From contig NZ_CP117445.1 of NCBI RefSeq assembly GCF_030687715.1, positions 4,515,501 through 4,579,500 on the forward strand: a DNA stretch of 64,000 nt. The letters are read 5' to 3'. Of the stretch, positions 36,089 through 45,135 are shown piece after piece. Each line of letters starts with the position of its first letter. Position 1 is the first letter of the stretch. Position numbers and translations under genes: made by a program. The notes beneath the pieces are model-generated. The model did not search any database, was not told the DNA's origin, and saw only the letters and a list, made by a program, of their open reading frames with translations. Source of the stretch: Pseudomonas sp. FP2196 (GTDB taxonomy: Bacteria > Pseudomonadota > Gammaproteobacteria > Pseudomonadales > Pseudomonadaceae).

Positions 36089-37481
36089 ACGACTTCCTCT
36101 TATTTAGCTGAGCTCGGAAGTCCTCCAAACGTTCCTCTAAGAATTTAATCTTTAGCTCAAGCTCAGAACCAGGAGTGCGTGTACGACGCGAAACATTGGC
36201 ATAGTAAATTTTTTCCAGCAAAGCCTGATAGTCAGTCACGGCGTAAACTCGAAGAGCTTCAACTGACGTATGCCCGGTAAGGGCCATGAGTTCGAAATCG
36301 TCCAACCCCACGCCTGTCGCATGTTCAACGTAGTTTTTCATAAAATAAATATAACTGTGTCTTAAACTATGGGGCGCTAACCCGCTGCCATCTAAAGAAT
36401 GTCGATCACAAACTACCTTCACAGCCCTAAGAAATGGTCGATAGATAGCAGAACTGTAATCTGACAAAAATAGTGGCCTTCCGTTTTCATCTTGAAAGAC
36501 AAATTTATGACCTACATATGATTTAGCCTCCAGTGACAAGTATTTCTCAAGATGATAAAAAAACCTTTCACCGTAGGGTTCAAGGAAAACCGTTAGCGGC
36601 GTATCTCTCCCTTTCCATTCAAGTTTTTTGATTTCACGCTCGCTTAGCCCTCGATAAGCAGTGGATTCTCGACTCGAGGGATTTACGAGAAGTACACTTC
36701 CAGCACCGTAATCAATATCCCCGAAAATTATCTGATCTGCTTCCGACTCCCTGCTGCCTACTCCAGCCATAAGCGACCAAAGCGCCGCGTCACGGTGGCA
36801 GCGAGCGCAATCGATGAGCTCATTAATATGTTCTAGAGGGAAAAATTTTGGCGGGATGATCAGTGCGGATTTGACACCCATGTGTGCCGTAAGACTTGGC
36901 TTTGCCTTTGGTGAACTCCCATATAAGCCGAAGTCGGCTACTGGCTTTCTCTTGACACCGAAGACTTTAAGATTTGCCAACTGGCTTAACTCGACCACAA
37001 ACTCATCATCTATTTGCTCAATAAATTCGATACCTGAGTCGGAATACTGACGTATACGTGCCACGTGAACCTCTGCTTCATCTATCAATGCCTTTACAGC
37101 GCTATTGTAGGCCAGAGCGCTGTTACGGCTGATCATTGGCGATGGCCTATGCAAGCAAATTTGCTTAACGAGCGATGATGAGGACGAGCTACCAAATCGG
37201 AGATAATCTCCATAATGCAGGAATAAAACTTTAATCGAGCCCGCATTCTCTCCGAGAACTTTAAAACCCTCGAAAATATAATCTAGAAATATTACGCAAC
37301 GATATAAATAATCACCAATAGAATTAGAGCTATAATTACGATCAACAAGAGACTGGCAAAACAGATCAAAAAAAAAGAATTTTCGAGCTATCGCGCCTCC
37401 ACTAACAAAGTAAAGTTCAAGAATTTCCTTACCGCGATAGACACTTTTCATTGAAGTGAAATTAATTAACTTTGCATTCAT
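36078..37481 (-). CDS. Site-specific tyrosine recombinase / integrase
   Basis: A 467-residue recombinase, first gene of the trio. Catalytic elements: Arg I in GVGSRESEADQI, box II HSLRHSY (about residue 370) with LTGHTSVEALRVYA, the Tyr nucleophile near residue 413. A coiled-coil tail follows (LELKIKFLEERLEDFRAQ). The ATG at 37481 with a G-rich ribosome site is preferred over the TTG-started frame at 37514. It reads toward the island edge at 31.8 kb, as integrases of genomic islands often do, and is likely the enzyme that placed or moves the island. Confidence 0.8.
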   Translation of the reverse strand: MNAKLINFTSMKSVYRGKEILELYFVSGGAIARKFFFFDLFCQSLVDRNYSSNSIGDYLYRCVIFLDYIFEGFKVLGENAGSIKVLFLHYGDYLRFGSSSSSSLVKQICLHRPSPMISRNSALAYNSAVKALIDEAEVHVARIRQYSDSGIEFIEQIDDEFVVELSQLANLKVFGVKRKPVADFGLYGSSPKAKPSLTAHMGVKSALIIPPKFFPLEHINELIDCARCHRDAALWSLMAGVGSRESEADQIIFGDIDYGAGSVLLVNPSSRESTAYRGLSEREIKKLEWKGRDTPLTVFLEPYGERFFYHLEKYLSLEAKSYVGHKFVFQDENGRPLFLSDYSSAIYRPFLRAVKVVCDRHSLDGSGLAPHSLRHSYIYFMKNYVEHATGVGLDDFELMALTGHTSVEALRVYAVTDYQALLEKIYYANVSRRTRTPGSELELKIKFLEERLEDFRAQLNKRKSYDQ

Positions 37482-37746
37482 GTTCGTCCCCCCCCCTACC
37501 TCTTTATGCAGCAATCAGGCACGGCGATACTCGCCTTACTCCCGCTCCTGACACTCCTCCAACCATTACGCCTGCGTATCCCTTTGGAAGAGCACGGCAG
37601 CTGTACAGTGTCGGATGAACATTAATGGAGAGTGCGTACTACATATCGCAGGTCTGCACTATGACGATAATTGAGAGGTGATCACCAATAAACCAACTTT
37701 CCGATGGCAAACCTCAACAAACTGGATGACGCATTTTTCAACCCTT

Positions 37747-38997
37747 TCAGAAGACAGTGTCCTCCTCGTCTGGCTCATCCGTGATCCGATAGAACCCACT
37801 CCATGGGTGACCGCAATAGCTTGGAAGATCATCGGGGAGCCAGGATTCGCGCACGCTGAAATAAGAGCAAGCCACGCCGTGCTCTTGCTCTAGTTGCTTG
37901 CATAGCGTTTTGACGATCAGTTGCCGCTCGCGCAGATCGCGCCCACGGCCAAGTTCGTTCAACGTACCAAGGTACCGACCAGACTTGTTCACAACCACAC
38001 GTCCCCCCTTCAAAAGCGCTCGCACATAAGGATGGGAGTTATCCTCGAAGTAAACCCAACAGCCGCCACGTTCTTGAGTCTCATTTTTCGCAGATGAAGC
38101 CTCAAGAGCAGAAACGCGTACCGTGAAATCTGCCACAGCGACGGCGGCAGCTTCATCGGAAACCGTCATGCAAGATTTGAAGTCAAAGCACGCCGCTCTC
38201 ATCGAAGCTTCCTGCTCTGCGGCAGTAAGCCCATCCAGTTCCGCCGGCAATCGCTCACAGACCAGGAGATGGTCAAAGTGATCTACCGATACAAGCCGCT
38301 GGTCGATAAGGGACAAGATGTCGTACTGAAGCCTCAAGGCATCAGCCTCGGTGGCTACTACCACACCGATTTGTGACCACTTCTTTTGGGTCAGATCTAG
38401 CCCCGGCAGCTTGTCTCCAAGGTGCCCTTCTTGCTCAATTTTCTCGATGGCGCGGCGATAATTCCGGGTATAAGGCCAGCGCCATTCCAACTCCGCCGTC
38501 TGATTACCGAAGATATCAAGCTGACCATCCAGATAGCGGTACTGACTGCGCCAAATCTCTTCTTGGGTCACAGGCTCTGACGGGTGACTTGCTTGAAGCA
38601 TCGCTCGTAGGTTTTCACCCTGAACTACCTTCGTTGCGCCAGCTTGCTCCGCTGAAGGCGTAGGGAACGTGATCGCGTATTGAGTGACTACGCCGCTAGC
38701 CGCTGCCAAGCCATCACGAACAGCGACTAAATCAGAGACGCTAAAACCTGAAAAACAAACAGCAGGATGGCTTCCCTGAATCGTCGCATGCCCATTCCTG
38801 ACGCCGAAGGTGGCCCAGATGTGATGGAAGCGAATAGCAACCCTCAATAGGAACCGTCCAGGCCAGCAATCTTCAGCCCAACAGTTAAGAGCGAAACTTT
38901 CCGGTATGAAATCGGGCCGTGAGCCGCTAGTGAGATCGACGTCTCGAAAATAATGTACGACGCGATTGGGCTGTTCGACATCAGTTCGCTGCGCCAT
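37747..38997 (-). CDS. AbiGi/DUF4427-like putative defence protein
   Basis: A 416-residue protein. The N-terminal half has the pattern HPAVCFSGFSVSDLVAVRDG followed by QYAITFP and GATKVVQ, reminiscent of the AbiGi-type abortive-infection and DUF2971-like fold. The C-terminal part (GGCWVYFEDNSHPYVRALL, then GRVVVNKSGRYLG) resembles proteins annotated DUF4427. Both matches are from memory and weak. The ATG at 38997 with AAGGAG upstream is better than the GTG at 39096. It stands alone upstream of the trio with a 680-base AT-rich gap behind it. A role in phage resistance is inferred from context. Confidence 0.5.
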   Translation of the reverse strand: MAQRTDVEQPNRVVHYFRDVDLTSGSRPDFIPESFALNCWAEDCWPGRFLLRVAIRFHHIWATFGVRNGHATIQGSHPAVCFSGFSVSDLVAVRDGLAAASGVVTQYAITFPTPSAEQAGATKVVQGENLRAMLQASHPSEPVTQEEIWRSQYRYLDGQLDIFGNQTAELEWRWPYTRNYRRAIEKIEQEGHLGDKLPGLDLTQKKWSQIGVVVATEADALRLQYDILSLIDQRLVSVDHFDHLLVCERLPAELDGLTAAEQEASMRAACFDFKSCMTVSDEAAAVAVADFTVRVSALEASSAKNETQERGGCWVYFEDNSHPYVRALLKGGRVVVNKSGRYLGTLNELGRGRDLRERQLIVKTLCKQLEQEHGVACSYFSVRESWLPDDLPSYCGHPWSGFYRITDEPDEEDTVF

Positions 38998-39678
38998 ATG
39001 AGCTCCTTTTTTTAGGACAAGCGGCCTTCGCCTCTTAATTAGAGGTTTTTGATGAGAGTGTTTTTGTACCCTTGTAGTGCATAAAAAATAGACCACCCAA
39101 GCACTTCAGGCAAGTAACCACGCACAAAAAAAATATAAACTTCTCACACCAAAAAATAATTATGCACTTATTGACTCATACACATAACACCAAAATAAAA
39201 TCAAATACATCACAAGCATAAATCAATCAACAATACGTATAAATCTTTGTCAATGATCCTTCCACCAAACCAACAATCCCCCTAAATAGCAATACGCTCT
39301 CATAATTACGACCCCATATTTCCGTGCCAATAGATCGTCTAGCTTTTCTATCTATATCAATGGCTTGGTAGCCCCCCACCTCTTTGGTCGGCGCTTACTC
39401 ACCCAAGACATCCTCATGCCGCCCTTACAGACTTACATTCAGTCTCCAATTTTTCCCGACCGACAAGCTAAAGCGCACGACTTACAATGACAAACGAAAG
39501 GTATATATATCAAACGCTCTTCATAGGCTTATATCGCTATCAAATAGTGCAATGAAGGGGCATGGGTATACTTTCACGATACTGTTCATCCGTCGCAAAA
39601 CTTGTAGACACCTCTGTTATTTCTTGACCACTTCACCCCCTTGGTCTTCAGTTCCGCTACTACCTAGGAGATAAGTCC
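38998..39678. other. AT-rich intergenic region, no gene seen
   Basis: About 680 bases with long A/T tracts near 39100-39230. It probably carries the promoters for the genes on both sides. Open frames are short, without ribosome sites, and not convincing. Confidence 0.4.
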
Positions 39679-40365
39679 ATGAGATTTTCAACCTTGTTCC
39701 ACCCGGAATGCGCTCCCGTAGCTCTCGATGATACTTTCCACTACGTCGTGCTCAGCGCTCTTCAGTGGAAAACACCCAATCTTGATCTGCTGGTATCTGC
39801 CGGCAAGCAGCGCTTCGCCGTTCTTTATAACCAACCGTTAGAGGAGAGATTCGCCTTTGAGACTCTCGAACAGGCTCACATCCAGGGCGCAATGTCTGGA
39901 GTGAAACTGGTTGCTGTCCACAAAGGCGTACTTCGTATCTTCTTGAGTGACGAGGTGGAGGGCGCCACCTTCCCAGCCATCGAAGCCTTGTGGGAACCGA
40001 TCAAAGAACTGGAACTCAATCGACGGCTGGAGGTGGATTTTTCGTGTGAACATGAAGTCTATTCTGGCCGTTCCGAATACTTGTTCTGGTCTGCAGTCAA
40101 GGAAGTGCTTGAGTCGAATAGACTGGGGATTGAGCGGTATGAAACACCCGTTCTCCATGACTGCGCAGAGGAATTATCTAGCGGCGATGACCCGTCATCT
40201 CATCAGTATCATATTGATATCCGTCAGTCTTTCTCCTCTGAAGCAGTAATGCCCACCGGAATCTGCCCGCACGTACTGGAGCATGTAGATTCCATGGTCG
40301 GTCACTCCAGCACTTCAATGTTGGAGTGTTACATCTGCCCGCCTCAAAAATGGAAGATGCCTTAG
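39679..40365 (+). CDS. Hypothetical protein
   Basis: A 228-residue soluble protein, not recognised. It is rich in Glu and aromatic residues and has no signal peptide or membrane segment. The ATG at 39679 has AGGAG 12 bases before it. A decayed copy of its N-terminal 60 codons follows immediately downstream (40366-40497), sharing VLSALQWK...NL...KQRFAVL, so the gene was once duplicated in tandem. Confidence 0.55.
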   Translation: MRFSTLFHPECAPVALDDTFHYVVLSALQWKTPNLDLLVSAGKQRFAVLYNQPLEERFAFETLEQAHIQGAMSGVKLVAVHKGVLRIFLSDEVEGATFPAIEALWEPIKELELNRRLEVDFSCEHEVYSGRSEYLFWSAVKEVLESNRLGIERYETPVLHDCAEELSSGDDPSSHQYHIDIRQSFSSEAVMPTGICPHVLEHVDSMVGHSSTSMLECYICPPQKWKMP

Positions 40366-40497
40366 AAGTTTCGTCGAACTGCCATAGGACTGGTCGAAGC
40401 ATCGCCACATTTGAGAACGGTGTTGAGCGCTCTCCAGTGGAAAGACGCCAACCTTGAGGTAATGACCAAGGCAGCCAAGCAACGCTTTGCCGTCCTG
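40366..40497 (+). pseudogene. Truncated tandem copy of the preceding gene
   Basis: The frame immediately after the stop of the 39679-40365 gene reads KFRRTAIGLVEASPHLRTVL then SALQWKDANLEVM and KQRFAVLA, matching the upstream protein at 18 of 26 positions over the core. It lacks a start codon and breaks off where the dispersed island repeat (40505-40541) begins. Confidence 0.6.
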
Positions 40498-40504
40498 GCA
40501 CTAC

Positions 40505-40541
40505 CGGGCTTCCATCCTCGCGTCTGCGCGCTCCGCTTGCC
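40505..40541 (+). repeat. Dispersed island repeat, copy 1 (3' part only)
   Basis: CGGGCTTCCATCCT, then CTGCGCGCTCCGCTTGCC. Matches the conserved 3' end of the five other copies; the 5' box is missing and replaced by the gene fragment. Confidence 0.7.
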
Positions 40542-40604
40542 AGTGGTACGACAAATCAAAAGCCTCATCAAACACTCGCGAACACACCTCAAAGAGAGGC
40601 ACCG

Positions 40605-40868
40605 ATGCAGCAGCAGTCTCCATACGTAATACATCGCGAAATCCTACTCAACGGCATGTATGGAACAGCCTATCGGTTGCAAGAGTTCGTCCTCTATCAG
40701 CTTGATCCTTGTAGGTACACTTTCGACATCGATGAGCATCGCGGAGGGTTCGACAGTATTCACCTTCAGATCTATCAGGATATGAAGCTGTGGTTCTGGG
40801 ACAACGGCCCATCAAGCGCAGGTTTTAAAGAAATCGCCGAAGCACTTCAAGCCAGATACACCGGGTAA
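40605..40868 (+). CDS. Small hypothetical protein
   Basis: An 87-residue protein, not recognised, with many aromatic residues. The ATG at 40605 has GAGAGGCACC in front. It is followed by a 160-base gap to the next gene. Confidence 0.5.
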   Translation: MQQQSPYVIHREILLNGMYGTAYRLQEFVLYQLDPCRYTFDIDEHRGGFDSIHLQIYQDMKLWFWDNGPSSAGFKEIAEALQARYTG

Positions 40869-41027
40869 GAAATCGGTTTTCAAACACTGTAGCTAGGTAA
40901 CAGTCCTCCAACAAATCAGTCCCTGCAGCTGCGCTTGGGCAAACCTATATCTCTTCAAAAAAATCGCTTCAGGCTCAAGGTTTTCCGAATCCAACCGTTT
41001 GTGATGGATAAGTACCTTTTTTGAGCG

Positions 41028-41345
41028 ATGGCTTTGACCCTCTCTACACATGACTTCGCACAGCGCCTGAGCGGCGCCTTTTCGTTCCCCTGCACGATTC
41101 TCGGCAACCGCCTACGGTGCACTTGGGAGCGGCTGATCAGCTACATCGAATCGTCAACCTGCACAGCCGAATTCAACAAAGCGGCGGCCTATGCCGTGGG
41201 CTATGCACATGCTTTGGCCGATAGCGGGCAGATCGATATTTCCACAGATCGGGATCTGCTGATCATTGCAACGATGGATGCATGGAGATGCGCCCTTACT
41301 TACCCGAATACTTCGACCAACCTGAGCCACCTAGGAACACCATGA
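41028..41345 (+). CDS. Hypothetical protein coupled to the DUF262 gene
   Basis: A 105-residue protein, not recognised, mostly helical. Its stop codon overlaps the ATG of the next gene by 4 bases (ATGA), so the two are probably translated together. No strong ribosome site is seen before its own ATG. Confidence 0.6.
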   Translation: MALTLSTHDFAQRLSGAFSFPCTILGNRLRCTWERLISYIESSTCTAEFNKAAAYAVGYAHALADSGQIDISTDRDLLIIATMDAWRCALTYPNTSTNLSHLGTP

Positions 41346-41944
41346 CTTCCTTTTTTAGACGCTACGCCGACGGCGCAACATCAGACCGGCACATCCATAT
41401 GCCTCAGCGTCTTCTGCCCACGACCGTCAGTCATTGTCCCCTCGAAGTCTTAGTGGGCCATTGGGAAAAGTATCTCGTAGACCCCTCGTCTGCTCGTGAG
41501 CATTTTCCATGGGCAGCGCGATTCGTTATGGGCATGCCAGTTCCAAACTGGGCGCGCGGTCTGGAGTGGAACCTCGGACAGAAGTCTCGTTTCATCTCTG
41601 CAGTATGGTCAGGCGGGGATCTGGGTAGCTACCTCACGAATGACTGGTACGAGCCAAAGATCGGTAGCAGGGCATTGGCCGAAAACAGTGAAATTTTGAT
41701 TGATGGCCAACAACGTCTTACCAGCCTTGAAGAGTATTTCCTCGACCGCCTTGCAGTCCCGGACGCGCAAGGACAGCCGAGGATTTGGTCTGAGCTCGGC
41801 AACGGCGAAAGGAAGCGCTTTCTGTCGACGATCTTTACCCATGTCAGGGTGTCGTCTGGTGACGAGGTGGCATTGCGCAGGACATACGATCTTTGCGCGC
41901 TGGGCGTAGTACCTCGGTCATTTGATCAACGAGCTGTTCGGTAA
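41342..41944 (+). CDS. DUF262 (ParB-fold) domain protein
   Basis: A 200-residue protein with the DUF262 core: WNLGQKSRFISAVWSGG followed by EILIDGQQRLTSLEEYF, the DGQQR nucleotide-binding motif near residue 120. DUF262 is the N-terminal half of the modified-DNA nuclease GmrSD; here it stands alone with no DUF1524 HNH partner, so it is a short stand-alone form rather than a complete nuclease. The ATG at 41342 overlaps the upstream gene; the frame opens at 41282. Function in the island is unknown. Confidence 0.7.
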   Translation: MTSFFRRYADGATSDRHIHMPQRLLPTTVSHCPLEVLVGHWEKYLVDPSSAREHFPWAARFVMGMPVPNWARGLEWNLGQKSRFISAVWSGGDLGSYLTNDWYEPKIGSRALAENSEILIDGQQRLTSLEEYFLDRLAVPDAQGQPRIWSELGNGERKRFLSTIFTHVRVSSGDEVALRRTYDLCALGVVPRSFDQRAVR

Positions 41945-41980
41945 CATTTGCGTTGCCAGTTGTTGGGCGTACCCCTCCGG

Positions 41981-42080
41981 GGGCGGCTGTCGTAAACCGA
42001 GCCCCGTGCTGACGGGTCTCGGCCCTCCGGGCTTCCATCCTTACGCTCTTCGACCATCATGGTCTGCGCGCTCCGCTTGC
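41981..42080 (+). repeat. Dispersed island repeat, copy 2
   Basis: GGGCGGCTGTCGTAAACC, a hairpin CCGAGCCCCGT-gctg-ACGGGTCTCGG, then CCCTCCGGGCTTCCATCC, a small GACCATcATGGTC dyad, and CTGCGCGCTCCGCTTGC. Confidence 0.8.
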
Positions 42081-42167
42081 GGAGCGATCAAACTCACCTT
42101 CTTACTTGGACATTGACTACCGCTCCCACATACTGCTGAGCATCCGATCAAAGATGAGGCCGGGCAA

Positions 42168-42359
42168 ATGGGTTGGCTCTTTTGGAGAGACAAGCGCCCC
42201 GCGTGGGTGCAGGCGGAAGAGCGGGAATTCATCAAGGCTGCGAACAGCCTAAAATCGCTCCAGATAACGCCTCGCGGTGGCATGCGCATAGACCCCGAGG
42301 AGATCAGGGATCAGATCCTAGAGTCACGAGAACGATACAAAGATCTGGTGAAGAGATAG
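42168..42359 (+). CDS. Small hypothetical protein
   Basis: A 63-residue charged protein ending in a helix rich in Glu and Arg. The ATG at 42168 has GATGAGG in front. It lies between repeat copies 2 and 3. Similar short genes are common in Pseudomonas islands; function unknown. Confidence 0.5.
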   Translation: MGWLFWRDKRPAWVQAEEREFIKAANSLKSLQITPRGGMRIDPEEIRDQILESRERYKDLVKR

Positions 42360-42440
42360 CCGTGGCGAAGGGTCAACAGGCTCGGTGCCTGACTCCGCTG
42401 TTCACGCGGGAGCGGTTTGGTGCGCGCCCTTTGCGGGGAG

Positions 42441-42523
42441 TGGCTCTCGTGAGCCGAGCCCTGTCAAAACTTGCGTTTCGGCCATTCGAGCATCCATCCT
42501 GCACGCTGCGTCCTCCGCTTCCG
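42441..42523 (+). repeat. Dispersed island repeat, copy 3 (diverged)
   Basis: TGGCTCTCGTGAGCCGAGCC, variable middle, CGGCCATTCGAGCATCCATC, CTGCACGCTGCG, TCCTCCGCTTC. The most diverged of the complete copies. Confidence 0.65.
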
Positions 42524-42679
42524 CCTGTCACCCTCACTATTCGACACACCAAATTCGCGCTCGAGGAACACTCAGCCTTAGTCAACCAGGCTCACGGCTC
42601 GCTAATTATCGAGACTCCCTCTCTGCTGGCAACCCGACCAGACTGCAAAAAAGTCTTGATGGGCTCGAGCTCATTTTTC

Positions 42680-43687
42680 TTACAAACCTTTCCCTTCGAG
42701 TCTGCGGATAACCAACTGGGCCGACTCCATCCTCTTCGTATGGAGTTCAACCAGTAGCTTGTAGAGTTCATGCTCAAGCTGAAAGTAACGGCGCGGGAAC
42801 CGCCCATTGAGTTCACGGTATTGTGAATGGCAAAAAGAAAATCGTTTAACCGCCTCTTTTGCACTACCAACTTCATATCGAGCGGAGTCGACCACCTTAT
42901 CAGTGGGGAGAACCAGATTCAGAAAGCTATCAGAGCTATAGCGCCATGGGTTGATAGAAACATCCAACCTCCAAAAATCAAGGTAGCCTGAGCGCTGTAA
43001 TGCTTCCGAAATGGCGTCGTCGTACTCTGGATGATCCACTACACACTGCGCGACCTGTTCATGCATCTGGATGTCTAATCCGGAAATTTTCCGTACATCC
43101 TCGAGAAACTGATTGGTGCCACGTCGTTGTACTTCAAGTGGATTGAAGCTATTGGCAAATTCGACTTCGCTTGGTGACGCCTCGCGCGCGCACCCAGGTA
43201 CCTCAATGAGTACAGAGGACTCAAAAATATCCTGAGGCGTACAGTAGTTGGCGTCGGCCACCAAAGGGAAAGCGGCCTCAGCAAAAGCTAGGGCCACAAG
43301 GCGTGAACAGAACTGTCGGTTTTTTAGATCACTCCTCAGCTTTTTTACAATAACGCCAGCAGCCTCTCGCTTGGAATACTGCGTTCCGACCTTGCGGCGA
43401 GCATAAGTGACGACCTCGCTCACGATACTACTTCGATTCAGCCGCTCTACTCGCAATACGGTCGCACGGCTAGGCGAATCCAGCAAAAGGCGCTGAAGGT
43501 TGTCGGCATGGACACCCGTCAAGTCAGAGTGAATATAACTCCCTCCCCCCACGTAAAGCATGGCATGAGAGTAATCACTTTTGATCAGCTTACGAATGCC
43601 GACACTGGGGATTTCCCCCACACTTGTTAGAAGAATGTCTCCCACCTCAAGCTTGGAAATGTCCAGTACGTACTGTTTAGTCGGCAT
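42680..43687 (-). CDS. YiiX/permuted papain-fold (Peptidase C92-like) protein
   Basis: A 335-residue protein. The N-terminal 150 residues carry the permuted NlpC/P60 pattern of the YiiX/YebB group: GDILLTS, then SDYSHAMLYVGGGSYIHSD with the catalytic-type His, and a later RQFCSRLVALAFAEA with the Cys. Such enzymes hydrolyse amide or thioester bonds. The C-terminal half is helical and not recognised. AAGGAT precedes the ATG. It lies 72 bases downstream of the HEPN/zinc-ribbon gene in the same orientation, so the two form a likely operon, and it ends close to a dispersed repeat. Confidence 0.7.
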   Translation of the reverse strand: MPTKQYVLDISKLEVGDILLTSVGEIPSVGIRKLIKSDYSHAMLYVGGGSYIHSDLTGVHADNLQRLLLDSPSRATVLRVERLNRSSIVSEVVTYARRKVGTQYSKREAAGVIVKKLRSDLKNRQFCSRLVALAFAEAAFPLVADANYCTPQDIFESSVLIEVPGCAREASPSEVEFANSFNPLEVQRRGTNQFLEDVRKISGLDIQMHEQVAQCVVDHPEYDDAISEALQRSGYLDFWRLDVSINPWRYSSDSFLNLVLPTDKVVDSARYEVGSAKEAVKRFSFCHSQYRELNGRFPRRYFQLEHELYKLLVELHTKRMESAQLVIRRLEGKGL

Positions 43688-43759
43688 TGAATAATCCTTT
43701 TTTGTTGTCGAAAACTCAGCTCACTGCGGAAGGGCAAGGTACTTTAGGTTTCGACAGGA

Positions 43760-44803
43760 TCAATCTTCACGCATGAATTTTTCATACGCATAAGCGTGAT
43801 AGGAGCATCGACCATCGTTATCTTGATCTTCTTGTCCCAGTGCCTCACCGCAGTCTTCGCATTCGGTGTAATCCAGTTCGCTAGCGCACCACAGGCAAGC
43901 TTGATGCTCGACGACGAAAGCTTCACGGTCACACTCGATACAACGCTCCAGAGTGGGTTCTTCGCCATCACGTGGATCATAGCTGTGCGCTTTACCTAGT
44001 GCTTCCAGTAACAACGGCGCAATTAGCTCTCGATGGCCGCACTTGACGCACATCGCGAAAAAGCGCGTGTCATCGGACTCGACGGTCTCGCCAGCATCGA
44101 TGTTCTCCTGATCCGGCTTCAGGAGTGTGGAAGCGCATTCAGAGCATTTACATGTCTCCAGCCACTCGTACATTCCATCAGGAACTCCAGCTTCCGCCCA
44201 GGCCTCGTCGCACTCCTCTTTGATTTCCGCGACGAAGTCGTGATGGAGCAGCATGATTTGCCAGGCTTCACCCAGAATGGCAGCAGGTTCTTCCTCAAGC
44301 TCATCGCGAATGAAGTCTCGAAGTATCGGAAATAATTCCGCTACAAAATCGGCGACTTCGCCCAGAGTATGGGCTGGGTGAAGGTGCTCCAGGTGGTTGC
44401 GGCATGACTGAAGCTTGTATATGACATCCCAATCGATCTCGATATCAAAAGCATCAAAACGCTTTTTGATCGTTGCCACATCAATGGTTGTGTCCCTGAA
44501 GCGCCCGACAGGCTGCCAGGTGACTCCACCGTCGCCGTCTGGGCTTGGCAGAACTTCTGGAGGGTTAAATATCAGGGCAGCCGCGTCGGCTGGGTGATCA
44601 ACGCTGCTTGCAATTTTGTACTTGAAAAGCAGCAGAACCCCAGCGAAGAGATTCCGGATCGAAGAGAGCGCTCTGGCCGGGTCGGGATTCTCGCCACCCT
44701 GGCTGCGTTCGAAGTCCTCCACGCCAAGACGAATTGATGTAAGGGCGTTTTCGCGCAATTTCGCGGCGTCAAGAGTCGGCTTGGTTCTTTGTTTTTGAGC
44801 CAC
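43760..44803 (-). CDS. HEPN-like protein with C-terminal zinc ribbons
   Basis: A 347-residue protein. The N-terminal helical region (residues 1-175) has a HEPN-like layout: DPARALSSIRNLFAGVLLLF and, near residue 135, the RNxxxH motif in CRNHLEHLHP, typical of HEPN ribonucleases. The C-terminal half has several CxxC pairs (CKCSEC, CVKCGH, CIECDRE, CLWCAS, CEDCGEA) suggesting two or three zinc ribbons. The start is GTG at 44803 with AAGGA upstream. Many HEPN proteins cut RNA in phage defence; this activity is inferred. It is upstream of the YiiX-like gene. Confidence 0.65.
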   Translation of the reverse strand: MAQKQRTKPTLDAAKLRENALTSIRLGVEDFERSQGGENPDPARALSSIRNLFAGVLLLFKYKIASSVDHPADAAALIFNPPEVLPSPDGDGGVTWQPVGRFRDTTIDVATIKKRFDAFDIEIDWDVIYKLQSCRNHLEHLHPAHTLGEVADFVAELFPILRDFIRDELEEEPAAILGEAWQIMLLHHDFVAEIKEECDEAWAEAGVPDGMYEWLETCKCSECASTLLKPDQENIDAGETVESDDTRFFAMCVKCGHRELIAPLLLEALGKAHSYDPRDGEEPTLERCIECDREAFVVEHQACLWCASELDYTECEDCGEALGQEDQDNDGRCSYHAYAYEKFMRED

Positions 44804-45135
44804 TTCAGAAATCCTTATCGATGATGGCTATCTGAATTGAAATAGTAAGCCAGCTTCAACCGGCATTTTCCAGTCTCGATGTTTGTCAGGGCCGTCCATA
44901 TTCCTGCCATTTGTAGCGCTGCGGTAGGCAGGACAAACTCTTCACGTTGCGGGCACTAGCTAAAAACGTAAGCTATATGCTCGGTTGTGCTTATAAGGTA
45001 CTTAGAGTTCTGGAGGGCTTCACTCTGCATGCAAGCAACGTTCTGTCCCTTCGGCCCCAAATTAGTGGCATTCTGTTACCATGCGCTGCGTAAGTCTGTA
45101 ACGACTTCACTGAATACAACAGGAGCCAAGGAACG
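44804..45135. other. Divergent promoter region, no gene seen
   Basis: About 330 bases between the divergent HEPN and ABC-3C operons. No convincing open frame; promoters for both are expected here. Confidence 0.4.

Noticed and set aside
41342..41944. Functional GmrSD-type nuclease
   Set aside because: Only the DUF262 half is present; no DUF1524 HNH domain follows in any frame seen.
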